Positions 42,334 to 50,784 of a DNA stretch of 64,000 nt are shown here, one piece after another. Below the pieces are notes generated by a model that ran no database searches, was not told the origin of the DNA, and saw only the letters and a program-made list of their open reading frames with translations. The DNA is from CAIYRG01 sp964446945 (GTDB lineage: Bacteria > Pseudomonadota > Alphaproteobacteria > Micropepsales > Micropepsaceae), in NCBI GenBank assembly GCA_964446945.1, contig CAYUQO010000017.1, positions 1 to 64,000 of the forward strand, given 5' to 3'. How positions within the stretch are numbered: position 1 is the stretch's first letter; every line of letters starts with the position of its first letter. A program made the position numbers and the translations under genes.

Positions 42334-44523
42334 TCAATAGTTGAAATTGAGCGAAAGAAAAGCGGTTCTGCCCTCACCCGGCACGACGTGAAAGAAGTGC
42401 AGCTGGTCATAGTAATATTTGTTGAAGATATTATTGACGTTGAGCTGAAGGGCCAGCCTTGGGCTGATCGCATATCTCGCCATCGCATCGGCAACAAAAA
42501 AACCAGGCACGGTCTTTATCGGCGGAACATTCTGGGTTTCCTGGGACGACTGATAGCGTCCGCCTCCGCCGATCTCAAAGCCGCCTCCCAGATCATAAGT
42601 CGTCCAGGCAGTCACGGAATGTTTGGGCGTGTCCATCAGGGGCGAACCGGCCGGCGCCGCGCCTTTCGCGGATTTGACGACCTGTGCGTCGAGATAGGCG
42701 TATCCCAGCTGGACCTGCCAGTTTTGCGTAATCCTGCCAATCGCGCCCAGTTCGACGCCATCCACCCGGAAGTCACCGGCGAGAACGTTCAGAAGTGAAT
42801 TCGTCGGATTCGGTACACGCGCGTTCACCTTCTCTGCCCGGAATACCGCGCCCGTGAGCGATAGCCGGTCGCTGAAAAAATCCCACTTGGTGCCGGCCTC
42901 GAAGTTTTTGTTGCGCTCGGGGCTGAGATCGGCGTTGCTGATGTTGAATGAGCGGGAGCTGGTTACGAAGGACAGTTCCTCGCCTGACGGATTGAACGAG
43001 GTACCGTAGGAGAGATAGACGCTGCCGTTCGTGGCGGGCTTGTAAACCACTGCCGCGCGATAGCTGGTCATCCGATCTACCCGGGGAATGCGATCGGTTC
43101 GGGTAACGAGGCCAGGCGTTGTGGTCGAGAAGTTCTGGTCGTTGTAAACAAGACCGAAATAATCCCAGCGGATGCCGCCATCAAATTCCCATTGGGATCC
43201 CAGTTTCACGGTGTCGATCGCATAAGCCGCGAAGCTGTTGGCGACAGTATCGGTCTTGAAGCGCGGAAATGTGCTCGTCGCCGTGAACGGCACATGCGGG
43301 TTCGGCATCAACAGCGGCACCGAGGGCACGCCGGAGCTGTTGTCGAATTCGGGTTTGGCGGTTTCCTTGCCGCCTTCAACGCCACCGACGAACGCGTGTT
43401 GCAGAAATGCGGTATCGAAGTGCAGCGTCGCGTCGGCCTGATCCCACAGCATGGTCTGAATGCCGTTGCCGGAATTGACATTGCGCGTAACTGTCACCTG
43501 CGACAGCGGGGTGGTAGCCGGTACCGACGCCGCGATCAGAGGTTCCGTGAAGCGGAAATCCTCGGTGTAATAGGCGTAGCGCAACTGGTTGCGCCCGGTA
43601 ATCCCATTCGCGAAATCATCGTCAACTGTCGCCGTTGTGATGTCGGTGCCAGTCTTCATGTAGTCGCTGGTGAAGCCATAGAAGTTTTGCCGCGGAACGG
43701 GTACCGGCGTGCTTCCCAGATAGGGAATGCCGTAGTCGGGAATATCATCGGCGTTGAGGTGGTAATACGAAATTGTCAGCCTCGTCGGCGTGCCGAGACC
43801 AAGCGCGAGAGTCGGGGCGAAACCATAACGGCTCTGTTCCGCGACATTGCGACCCGTCACTTTGGAATCGTGGCCCATGGCGTTGATGCGCAGTGCAGCC
43901 CCCGGCCCAAGATCTGGCAGAGGCTCGTCGATATCGACCGTGAGGCGGCGGGTCAGGTCGGTACCGGCAGTCAATGAGCCGGCGATGAAGCCCGTCAATT
44001 CCGGCATTTTGCTGACCTGATTGATCACGCCGCCGGTCGAGCCGCGGCCGAACAGGATCGATGCCGGCCCTTTCAGAACCTGAATTTCCTGCAGATTGAA
44101 AGGATCGCGGTAGTAGTCGCCGATATCGCGTTGGCCGTCCAAAAACATGTCGGTGCGCGCGACAAAGCCCCGGATGGTGGGGGAGGTGCCAAGCGATTTG
44201 AACTCGCCGGCGCCAATCGTGATGCTCGGATCATTCTTCAGCGCATCGTTCAGGTCGGTGACTGCCTGGTCTTGCAGCACCTGTTGCGAAATCGTGTCGA
44301 TCGATTGCGGCGTATCGACAAGCGGCTCGGTCAGCTTCGGCAGCGAAGGGGCGTCGACCTTGTAGTCGTCCCTCTGCCCGGTGATCACCACCAGCTCCTG
44401 CTGTGCCTGTGCAGGAGTTTGGATCGCGACCGAAAGGACCCCGAAAAGCCCAAGGCCGCTCCCGGTCAACAGGCATGCACGCAAACTATTCGTGTGGCGC
44501 GCAGAACATCCGGAACGATTCAT
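42334..44523 (-). CDS. TonB-dependent catecholate siderophore receptor, copy 1
   Basis: The 729-residue outer-membrane receptor has an N-terminal signal, then TonB box ELVVITG. The plug has DTPQSIDTISQQVLQDQAV, PTIRGFVARTDMFLDGQRD and IQVLKGPASILFGRGSTGG, followed by a 22-strand-type barrel ending in Tyr after FLSLNFN. It corresponds to the Fiu/PiuA group importing catecholate-type ferric siderophores. It is first of three same-strand genes, with the PiuC-type hydroxylase and a second receptor downstream. It is divergent from modA across 161 bases; I saw no clear Fur-type box there. Confidence 0.93.
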   Translation of the reverse strand: MNRSGCSARHTNSLRACLLTGSGLGLFGVLSVAIQTPAQAQQELVVITGQRDDYKVDAPSLPKLTEPLVDTPQSIDTISQQVLQDQAVTDLNDALKNDPSITIGAGEFKSLGTSPTIRGFVARTDMFLDGQRDIGDYYRDPFNLQEIQVLKGPASILFGRGSTGGVINQVSKMPELTGFIAGSLTAGTDLTRRLTVDIDEPLPDLGPGAALRINAMGHDSKVTGRNVAEQSRYGFAPTLALGLGTPTRLTISYYHLNADDIPDYGIPYLGSTPVPVPRQNFYGFTSDYMKTGTDITTATVDDDFANGITGRNQLRYAYYTEDFRFTEPLIAASVPATTPLSQVTVTRNVNSGNGIQTMLWDQADATLHFDTAFLQHAFVGGVEGGKETAKPEFDNSSGVPSVPLLMPNPHVPFTATSTFPRFKTDTVANSFAAYAIDTVKLGSQWEFDGGIRWDYFGLVYNDQNFSTTTPGLVTRTDRIPRVDRMTSYRAAVVYKPATNGSVYLSYGTSFNPSGEELSFVTSSRSFNISNADLSPERNKNFEAGTKWDFFSDRLSLTGAVFRAEKVNARVPNPTNSLLNVLAGDFRVDGVELGAIGRITQNWQVQLGYAYLDAQVVKSAKGAAPAGSPLMDTPKHSVTAWTTYDLGGGFEIGGGGRYQSSQETQNVPPIKTVPGFFVADAMARYAISPRLALQLNVNNIFNKYYYDQLHFFHVVPGEGRTAFLSLNFNY

Positions 44524-44643
44524 AGTGAGTCGTTGTCCCCTTGCCCTCGGTCACGTGATGTCCAATCGGGTAGAGCGCCGGCCAAAATTGGGCAGACGGT
44601 CATCTGAAATCCAGTCTGCGCGCTTTTGATTGGCACCCCGATG

Positions 44644-44667
44644 CGTTATATTCACTCGAATACATCG
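44644..44667. promoter_or_regulatory. Likely molybdate-responsive operator (Mo-box, ModE/MopA-type)
   Basis: CGTTATATT, six bases, AATACATCG: an inverted repeat with seven of nine positions symmetric. It resembles the CGxTATAT-N6-ATATAxCG form of ModE-type sites. It lies 17 bases before the modA ATG. An ACTCGA/TCGAGT palindrome is nested partly within it. Supported by sequence similarity and by the adjacent gene. Confidence 0.55.
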
Positions 44668-44684
44668 AGTATGGGGGCGCGTCA

Positions 44685-45488
44685 ATGACGTCTGCGCGGG
44701 TCCGTATGGCCACCCTCAAATGGCGGCTTGCAATGATTGCGGCGCTGTTCGCCGCCATCGCGCCATGTGCAGCAGCGGCTCAGACGCCGGATCAGATTAC
44801 GGTGCTGGCCGCCGCATCGCTCTCCAATGTCCTGCCTCAAATTGGACGGAGCTATGAAGCTGCGACGCACCAGAAGGTGGTGTTTTCATTTGCGGCGTCC
44901 ATGACACTGGCGCGGCAGATCGAGGCGACGTCCGGCGCGGACATATTCATTTCCGCCGACATTCCCTCGATGAACTATCTCAACATGCGTGGGTTGGTCA
45001 TCCGCCAGTCGCGGCGCGATCTGCTGGAAAACAACCTGGTGCTGATCGCGCCGTCAGATTCGAACGTCAGCCTGCAGATCACTCCGGGATTCAAACTGGC
45101 CGAAGCTCTCAATGGCGGCCGATTGGCGATGGGAGAACCTGCTTCTGTGCCTGCGGGCCGATATGCGCAGGCGGCTCTGATGAAGCTCGGCGTCTGGAAC
45201 GGCGTGTCACAGCATCTCGCCCTGGGGGAAGATGTGCGTGCAACCCTGGCCTATGTTGCGCGTGGCGAAGCGCCGCTTGGTATCGTGTACTCCACTGACG
45301 CGAAAATTGAACCCCGGGTTCGAGTCGTGGCGACGTTCCCGGCAAAAACGCATGAGCCGATTGTCTATCCCGCGGCACTGGTAAAGGACGCAAAACCGGC
45401 GGCCGCCGCTTTCCTGAATTATCTGGAAGGGCCGCAGGCGCGGCAGGCATTTGAGCGAGCGGGTTTCACCGTCGTCCAACGCAAATAG
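44685..45488 (+). CDS. modA: Molybdate ABC transporter substrate-binding protein
   Basis: The 267-residue periplasmic binding protein has a signal peptide ending near AAAAQ. The mature protein opens ITVLAAASLSNVLPQIGRSYE, the ModA signature in which Ser contacts the oxyanion. Then come VVFSFAASMTLARQIE, GADIFISADIPSMNYL and a late GIVYSTDAK, with the closing PAAAAFLNYLEGPQARQAFERAGF. ATG 44685 has GGGGG seven bases upstream. No modB or modC permease genes follow in this window, and the next gene is a Mop protein. Confidence 0.93.
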   Translation: MTSARVRMATLKWRLAMIAALFAAIAPCAAAAQTPDQITVLAAASLSNVLPQIGRSYEAATHQKVVFSFAASMTLARQIEATSGADIFISADIPSMNYLNMRGLVIRQSRRDLLENNLVLIAPSDSNVSLQITPGFKLAEALNGGRLAMGEPASVPAGRYAQAALMKLGVWNGVSQHLALGEDVRATLAYVARGEAPLGIVYSTDAKIEPRVRVVATFPAKTHEPIVYPAALVKDAKPAAAAFLNYLEGPQARQAFERAGFTVVQRK

Positions 45489-45562
45489 ACCAGGACTGGC
45501 TCAAAAGTGCGCCGATGACGTTTACATAATCCGCCGCAGGACCCAGCAGCAGGAGTGCGACC

Positions 45563-45769
45563 ATGAAACTCAGCGCGCGCAATCAGATCAAAGGCAAGGC
45601 TGCCGAAGTGAAAAAGGGGCAGACGACGTCCCATGTCCGTATCGACATCGGCAATGGTGTGACCATCACCGCGTCGATCACCAATGAAGCGGTGGATGAG
45701 CTTGGGTTGAAAGCCGGCGATCAGGTGATCGCCATCATCAAGGCATCGGATGTCATGGTCGCGAAGTAG
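45563..45769 (+). CDS. Molbindin-like Mop/TOBE-domain protein
   Basis: The 68-residue protein is a single Mop unit: KLSARNQIKGKAAEVKKGQTTSHV, then VTITASITNEAVDELGLKAGDQVIAIIKASDVMVA, covering almost the whole protein. Free-standing Mop proteins assemble as hexamers that store or buffer molybdate. It sits 74 bases after modA on the same strand and ends two bases before the convergent cytochrome gene. Confidence 0.92.
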   Translation: MKLSARNQIKGKAAEVKKGQTTSHVRIDIGNGVTITASITNEAVDELGLKAGDQVIAIIKASDVMVAK

Positions 45770-45771
45770 AC

Positions 45772-47424
45772 TTACGGATCCATTCGCCACGGCGAACGAT
45801 CATTCCAGCTCTTCAGCGCGGCTTCCGCCCAGCTCGTCGTCTTGTCGGTGTGGCAGGTGTTGCAGGCATTGGGAATCTTCAGCCGGTCGGTCTCTGACGG
45901 CGTGATGAAGTGAAACGTGTGACTGCGGACATTCACGTCCGCAATCGTCTGCTCGATTTTCGGCATATGGCAGGCGACGCATTCGCTGCCCGTGCTTCCC
46001 GGCTTGTGATGCGTGTGCTCCTCGATGGATACGGCATGCGGTCCGTTCTGCGTATTCGGGCCATGGCAGGTCATGCAGATCTGGTTCACCGGGCGGCGCA
46101 GCATTGCATCATTTTCGCTGCCATGCGGGTCGTGACAGCTGAAACAGGTGACGCCGCGCGCATACATCAGGCTTTGGACGAAGTCATTTCCCTGCATCCG
46201 GTTTTTGTGCGCGGTACCGTCGGGAAAATGCGTAAAGCTGAGTTCGCCGGGGTTGTGCCCCTCAAGACTCCAGTAGTCCGACAGCTTCAGGCCCATATGG
46301 AAGCCGACCGGCCAATCGTAATAGCGGCCATTGATCGGATTCTTCACCGGACGGCCCTGCGAGTGGCACTGAATGCAGGTATCGTTGGCGGCGACGAAAC
46401 TCATCCTGGCAGGATTGAGGATGTTGTCGCGCGTCGGCTGCCGGACATGTTCACTCCCGGCGCCGTGGCAGCGTTCGCAGCCGACATTCCATTCCGTCAC
46501 CGTTTTCGTCGTGATGTCGTAATTCACCGAGTGACAGCCATCGCATAGCGGCCCGGTGGGCCGCATCATATTGTCCCCGGGATACATCGGCGCCCACCAG
46601 TCGCCGCCGCTAGCCGGCACCACATAGGGCCGCCAGATCTTGTGCGTGATGTCCCATTGCGCCGGGAACGGAAAAAAGTCGTCGCCGATTTTGGTGAAAT
46701 AACGCTGCTTCCATTCGCTGCCGTAAACCAGCGCGATATCGGCTTTGGTGAACTTCACCAGCGGGTTCGGCTGCGACAGGTCCGGAATGATGGCGTCCGG
46801 ATGAGTCTTCGGATCGCGCACCACATTGGCCATCCGCGTCTTGCTCCAGCGCTCATAGACCTCTTCGTGACAACTCCGGCATTGCGCCGAACCGACATAA
46901 TGGGCGTTCGGCACCGGGCTGGTTTGCGCCACCGCCAGTGCCGGCGAGATCGGAGCGACACCAGGCAGATTGCGGATATAGGCAACCAATTGCCACACTT
47001 GCGCATCGGGCAGATGCCAGGCGGGCATGGCCGTGTTCCGGATGCCGTTTCGGATATGATAGAAAATCTCTCCATCCGGCATGGTTGAGGCAGCGTCACG
47101 CAGGCGTGGCGGACGGGGATACATACCCGCAGCGATTTCGGTTTTCCCGTCGCCAGCATAACCATGGCAGATTTCACAGTCCTTGCGGAACAACTCGCGA
47201 CCCGCCGTGATCTGTGCAGCAGCGGGATGGATACCCAGCGGATTCGACCGCGCTTTTGCGGTATCCGGCACGCTCTGGTGCAAAAGCCAGCTGGCGATCT
47301 CCGTTTCCATCGCGGGTGGCTCGCGGTCCGCGACCGAAAGCCCCGGAAGAATCTGCCAGTAAAAGCTGCCGATCAGGGCCGTAAACAGACCGGACAGCAG
47401 CATCACGCTGCGCGCCTTACGCAT
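45772..47424 (-). CDS. Nine-heme c-type cytochrome: monoheme domain fused to an octaheme domain
   Basis: The product is about 550 residues from ATG 47424; a TTG at 47454 would add ten. An N-terminal membrane helix (VMLLSGLFTALIGSFYW) anchors it in the periplasm. CxxCH motifs begin at residues 83, 182, 294, 316, 350, 427, 450, 482 and 521. The first, with Met133 in NTAMPAW as likely axial ligand, forms a class-I cytochrome c domain. The remaining eight follow the spacing of the multiheme cytochrome family usually fused to TPR repeats. That repeat part is absent here. Electron donor and acceptor are unknown. Confidence 0.88.
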   Translation of the reverse strand: MRKARSVMLLSGLFTALIGSFYWQILPGLSVADREPPAMETEIASWLLHQSVPDTAKARSNPLGIHPAAAQITAGRELFRKDCEICHGYAGDGKTEIAAGMYPRPPRLRDAASTMPDGEIFYHIRNGIRNTAMPAWHLPDAQVWQLVAYIRNLPGVAPISPALAVAQTSPVPNAHYVGSAQCRSCHEEVYERWSKTRMANVVRDPKTHPDAIIPDLSQPNPLVKFTKADIALVYGSEWKQRYFTKIGDDFFPFPAQWDITHKIWRPYVVPASGGDWWAPMYPGDNMMRPTGPLCDGCHSVNYDITTKTVTEWNVGCERCHGAGSEHVRQPTRDNILNPARMSFVAANDTCIQCHSQGRPVKNPINGRYYDWPVGFHMGLKLSDYWSLEGHNPGELSFTHFPDGTAHKNRMQGNDFVQSLMYARGVTCFSCHDPHGSENDAMLRRPVNQICMTCHGPNTQNGPHAVSIEEHTHHKPGSTGSECVACHMPKIEQTIADVNVRSHTFHFITPSETDRLKIPNACNTCHTDKTTSWAEAALKSWNDRSPWRMDP

Positions 47425-47583
47425 CACCAACCCGCCCAGGACCACCAAATCCAAGTTTTGCGGCAGCCAAAGTTCCTTGGCAAGTGCCGTGGGTAGAGTG
47501 CCGTTGCGGATTTGCGAGCGCCGGATCGAATACTGGTGCGTTATCGCCCTATTCAGGGGGGAGGCCTTGAACGGAGGAGTCCC

Positions 47584-48483
47584 ATGAAATCAGGCATCGC
47601 ATATACCGTGATTGTCGCCGCACTCGCCCTCGGGCCCTCCGCGGGTTTTGGCAGCGAGCAGCAATGGGCGCCCGTCGCTCAGGCATTGGGAAAATCGGGA
47701 ACCGAGATGCCGGGCGGCGTCTACCGCGTCGGCATGCCGCGAACCGACCTGCACGTCACACTCGATGGCGTGAATCTGAAACCTGGTTTCGCACTCGGCT
47801 CGTGGGTCGCATTCGAACCCATGGGCAAGGAAGCCATGGTCATGGGCGATCTCGTGCTCACACAAGACGAGATCGAACCGGTGATGAAAAAGCTGCTGGA
47901 CAACGGAATCGAAGTCAGCGCGCTGCACAACCATCTGCTGCGCGCGTCGCCGCTGCCGTTCTACATGCACATTTCTGGTCACGGAGATCCGGTGACGCTC
48001 GCGCGCAACATTCACGAGGCGCTGCTGTTGAGCAAGACACCGCTCGGAAGTGCTCCCGCCGCTGCGCCGCCGAAAGTCGATCTCGACACCGCAATGCTTG
48101 ACCGCACCATCGGCGCATCGGGGAAAGATGCCGGTGGCGTTTATCAGTACGGAATTCCGCGCGCCGATAGCGTTCGCGCGGGTGGCATGGTCGTGCCGCC
48201 GGCGATGGGTTCGGCGGAATCGATCAATTTCCAGCCGACCGGCAATGGAAAAGCCGCCATCACCGGTGATTTCGTGCTGACGGCGTCAGAAGTTCCGGCC
48301 GTGATGCGCACTCTGCGCGAGAATGGCATCGACGTTACGGCTTTGCATAATCACATGCTCGACGATCAGCCGCGCATGTTCTTCATGCATTTCTGGGCCA
48401 ATGACGACGCGGCCAAACTCGCACGCGGGCTGCGTGCCGCACTTGACCACGTCAATACAAAGAAACAGGTCGCGTCGAAGTAA
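47584..48483 (+). CDS. Exported protein with two DUF1259 (LppY/LpqO-like) domains
   Basis: The 299-residue protein starts at ATG 47584, preceded by a strong GGAGGAG site. After the signal peptide (cut near GFG) come two homologous halves, ~25-150 and ~160-290. Each contains a GGVYRxG(M/I)PR-like opening, a GDLVLTQDEI/GDFVLTASEV segment, and ALHNHLL/ALHNHML followed by FYMH/FFMHFW. The repeated His of LHNH and MH may bind metal. The family's function is unknown. Divergent from the nine-heme cytochrome across 159 bases. Confidence 0.85.
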   Translation: MKSGIAYTVIVAALALGPSAGFGSEQQWAPVAQALGKSGTEMPGGVYRVGMPRTDLHVTLDGVNLKPGFALGSWVAFEPMGKEAMVMGDLVLTQDEIEPVMKKLLDNGIEVSALHNHLLRASPLPFYMHISGHGDPVTLARNIHEALLLSKTPLGSAPAAAPPKVDLDTAMLDRTIGASGKDAGGVYQYGIPRADSVRAGGMVVPPAMGSAESINFQPTGNGKAAITGDFVLTASEVPAVMRTLRENGIDVTALHNHMLDDQPRMFFMHFWANDDAAKLARGLRAALDHVNTKKQVASK

Positions 48484-48539
48484 GTCGAGCTAAAATCACA
48501 GGATTTGGTCGCGGTGCGTGGGCGCATGACCGCATGCGC

Positions 48540-49577
48540 TCACGCACTCACAAATGCCGTGATGAGCCGTGTCACCTCGGCCGGATGCTCGGCGAAGACG
48601 AAATGGCCGGCGTGATTTAGAATATGCAGTTCCGAGCGATCCACGACCTTGGCCAGCGTCTCCATCAGATTGACGCCGAGAAAATAGGGCGCGGTGGGAT
48701 CGTTGAATCCCCAGATGATGATCGTGGGCGCCTTGAGCGCACCGGCCTTGATCCTGTCCAGCGTGGAATATTTCGCCTTGTACATCCACCAGGTCGTGGC
48801 TCCCATATTGGAGCCGAGCTTGGGATTGGTATCCAGCTCCTCTTTGTTTTCCCGCATCCACCGGTCGCGTAACTCGCGAAACTTCCGATCCACTTCACGG
48901 ATTTTGGGCAGCTGCGCGATGCGATATTGCGCTTCGACGTACCGGTCCGTGATCATCTGTTTGCCATAGTACTGCGGATTGCGCAGATCGGCCGCGCGGA
49001 TTTCCTCGATCGAAGGCGCGCGCGCGAGCGGCGGCGGGTCGGCACGGTCGGGGGTATTCGGATCGTCGGGCGCAAGCGTATTGCTGTCAAAAAGGACGAG
49101 GTGGGTGACGAGATCAGGGTCGTCGCAAGCGATGCGTGCTGCCGGCAAAGCACCGCGCGAATGTCCGGCGAGCACGATGTCCTCTAAACCCAGAGCCTCG
49201 ATGAAACCCGCGGCATGACGAATGATTGCGTCCATCGAGTAGTCAGCGTCGGTCTTCGGGTTGTCCGTGTATCCCATGCCGAGCTTGTCGAATGCGTACA
49301 CGTGAAAACGCTCTGCAAGGTGATCAAAGACGGGACTCCAACCGTCTGCTGAGGCGGTGGCCGGCCATTGGCCGCCATGAATGAGCACGAGTGGCTTGCC
49401 GCTGCCGGCGTCGAAATATCGCGTTCTGATGCCATTCACATCGACGAACTTTGCGGCACCCATCAGCCTGGAATCCCAGCCGGGGTTTTCCGCACCGCTG
49501 ACGGGCGTCGTGGAAAAGAATCGCGCTACCGCTGCTCCGGCGGCAATGCTCTTCAGGAAATCGCGACGTTGTGGCAT
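48540..49577 (-). CDS. Tat-exported alpha/beta-hydrolase (MhpC-like)
   Basis: The 345-residue protein has a textbook twin-Arg signal (QRRDFLKSIAAGAAVARFF). The hydrolase fold shows LVLIHGGQWPA as oxyanion region, the nucleophile Ser140 in VLAGHSRGALPA, and the catalytic His in HILNHAGHFVFAEHP. The Asp is likely in IIIWGFNDPTAPY. Similar enzymes cleave C-C or ester bonds of aromatic breakdown products, but the substrate cannot be given. ATG 49577 is the only start that leaves a proper Tat signal. Confidence 0.88.
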   Translation of the reverse strand: MPQRRDFLKSIAAGAAVARFFSTTPVSGAENPGWDSRLMGAAKFVDVNGIRTRYFDAGSGKPLVLIHGGQWPATASADGWSPVFDHLAERFHVYAFDKLGMGYTDNPKTDADYSMDAIIRHAAGFIEALGLEDIVLAGHSRGALPAARIACDDPDLVTHLVLFDSNTLAPDDPNTPDRADPPPLARAPSIEEIRAADLRNPQYYGKQMITDRYVEAQYRIAQLPKIREVDRKFRELRDRWMRENKEELDTNPKLGSNMGATTWWMYKAKYSTLDRIKAGALKAPTIIIWGFNDPTAPYFLGVNLMETLAKVVDRSELHILNHAGHFVFAEHPAEVTRLITAFVSA

Positions 49578-49672
49578 CGGGTTTGTTCCTTTTCGGTCAA
49601 CCCATCGTAGCCTTACTGGTGGATGTGCGCGAGCGGTCGATAAGCCCACCGATGCGCGTCCGTCTCGCGAAG

Positions 49673-50773
49673 TCAGATGATCTGGGCGCGGTGGCGGAGT
49701 GCGTGATCAGCAAGCACGCAGGCGACCATGGCTTCACCAATCGGCACGGCACGGATTCCAACACAGGGATCGTGCCGGCCCTTTGTGAAGATTTCGGTTT
49801 CGTTTCCCGCCACGTCGATGGTCCGGCGCGGCGTCAGGATTGACGAGGTTGGTTTGACCGAGAACCGCGCCACGATTGGCTGACCCGACGAAATTCCACC
49901 GAGAATGCCGCCGGCGTGATTCGACAGGAACACCGGCTTGCCGTCGCTGCCGCGCCGCATTTCATCCGCATTTTCTTCGCCGGTGAGTTCGGCCGCCTTC
50001 ATTCCGGCGCCGATCTCCACGCCCTTGACCGCATTGATGCTCATCAGCGCCGCCGCGAGATCGGCATCGAGTTTGCCGTAAATCGGGGCGCCAAGCCCCG
50101 CGGGAATGCCTTCGGCGACGGCTTCGATGATTGCGCCGCAGGATGATCCGGCCTTGCGCAGACCTTCGAGATAATCCGACCACTGATTGACCACGCCGGG
50201 ATCGGGCGAATTGAACGGGTTCTGCTGAACCTGATTCCAGTCCCACCGGTTGCGGTCGATGTGATGCGGTCCCATCTGAATCAATGCTGCGCGGATGGTG
50301 ACGGCGCCATAGATGCGGTCGAGAATCTTGCGTGCGACTGCGCCCGCCGCGACCCGGGTTGCGGTTTCGCGCGCCGATTGCCGCCCGCCGCCGCGGTAAT
50401 CGCGGACGCCATATTTCGCCCAGTAGGTATAGTCGGCGTGGCCGGGACGGAATTTGTCGCGAATATCCGAGTAATCCTTCGACCGCGCATCGGTGTTTTC
50501 GATCACCAGCGCAATTGGCGTTCCGGTCGTGAGCTGCTCCGGCATGCGTTCATCCTGGAATACGCCGGAGACAATTCGCACCCGGTCTTCTTCCTTGCGT
50601 TGGCTGACGAATTTCGACTGCCCGGGTTTGCGGCGGTCGAGCCAGGGCTGGATATCCGATTCGGTGAGTGGAATGCCGGGCGGACAGCCGTCCACCACGC
50701 AGCCAATTTCGGGACCATGACTTTCGCCGAAGGTCGTGACGCGGAACAGGTGGCCGAAGGTGTTGAAGGACAT
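49673..50773 (-). CDS. aroC: Chorismate synthase
   Basis: Converts 5-enolpyruvylshikimate-3-phosphate to chorismate with reduced FMN, the last step of the shikimate pathway. The 366-residue protein carries GHLFRVTTFGESHGPEIGCVVDGCPPG at its start. The middle has YTYWAKYGVRDYRGGGRQSARETATRVAAGA (shown by residues ~113-143). The C-terminal block has FLSNHAGGILGGISSGQPIVARFSVKPT and HDPCVGIRAVPIGEAM. It follows fabI by 11 bases on the same strand. Confidence 0.97.
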   Translation of the reverse strand: MSFNTFGHLFRVTTFGESHGPEIGCVVDGCPPGIPLTESDIQPWLDRRKPGQSKFVSQRKEEDRVRIVSGVFQDERMPEQLTTGTPIALVIENTDARSKDYSDIRDKFRPGHADYTYWAKYGVRDYRGGGRQSARETATRVAAGAVARKILDRIYGAVTIRAALIQMGPHHIDRNRWDWNQVQQNPFNSPDPGVVNQWSDYLEGLRKAGSSCGAIIEAVAEGIPAGLGAPIYGKLDADLAAALMSINAVKGVEIGAGMKAAELTGEENADEMRRGSDGKPVFLSNHAGGILGGISSGQPIVARFSVKPTSSILTPRRTIDVAGNETEIFTKGRHDPCVGIRAVPIGEAMVACVLADHALRHRAQII

Positions 50774-50784
50774 CTTGTCCGGCG

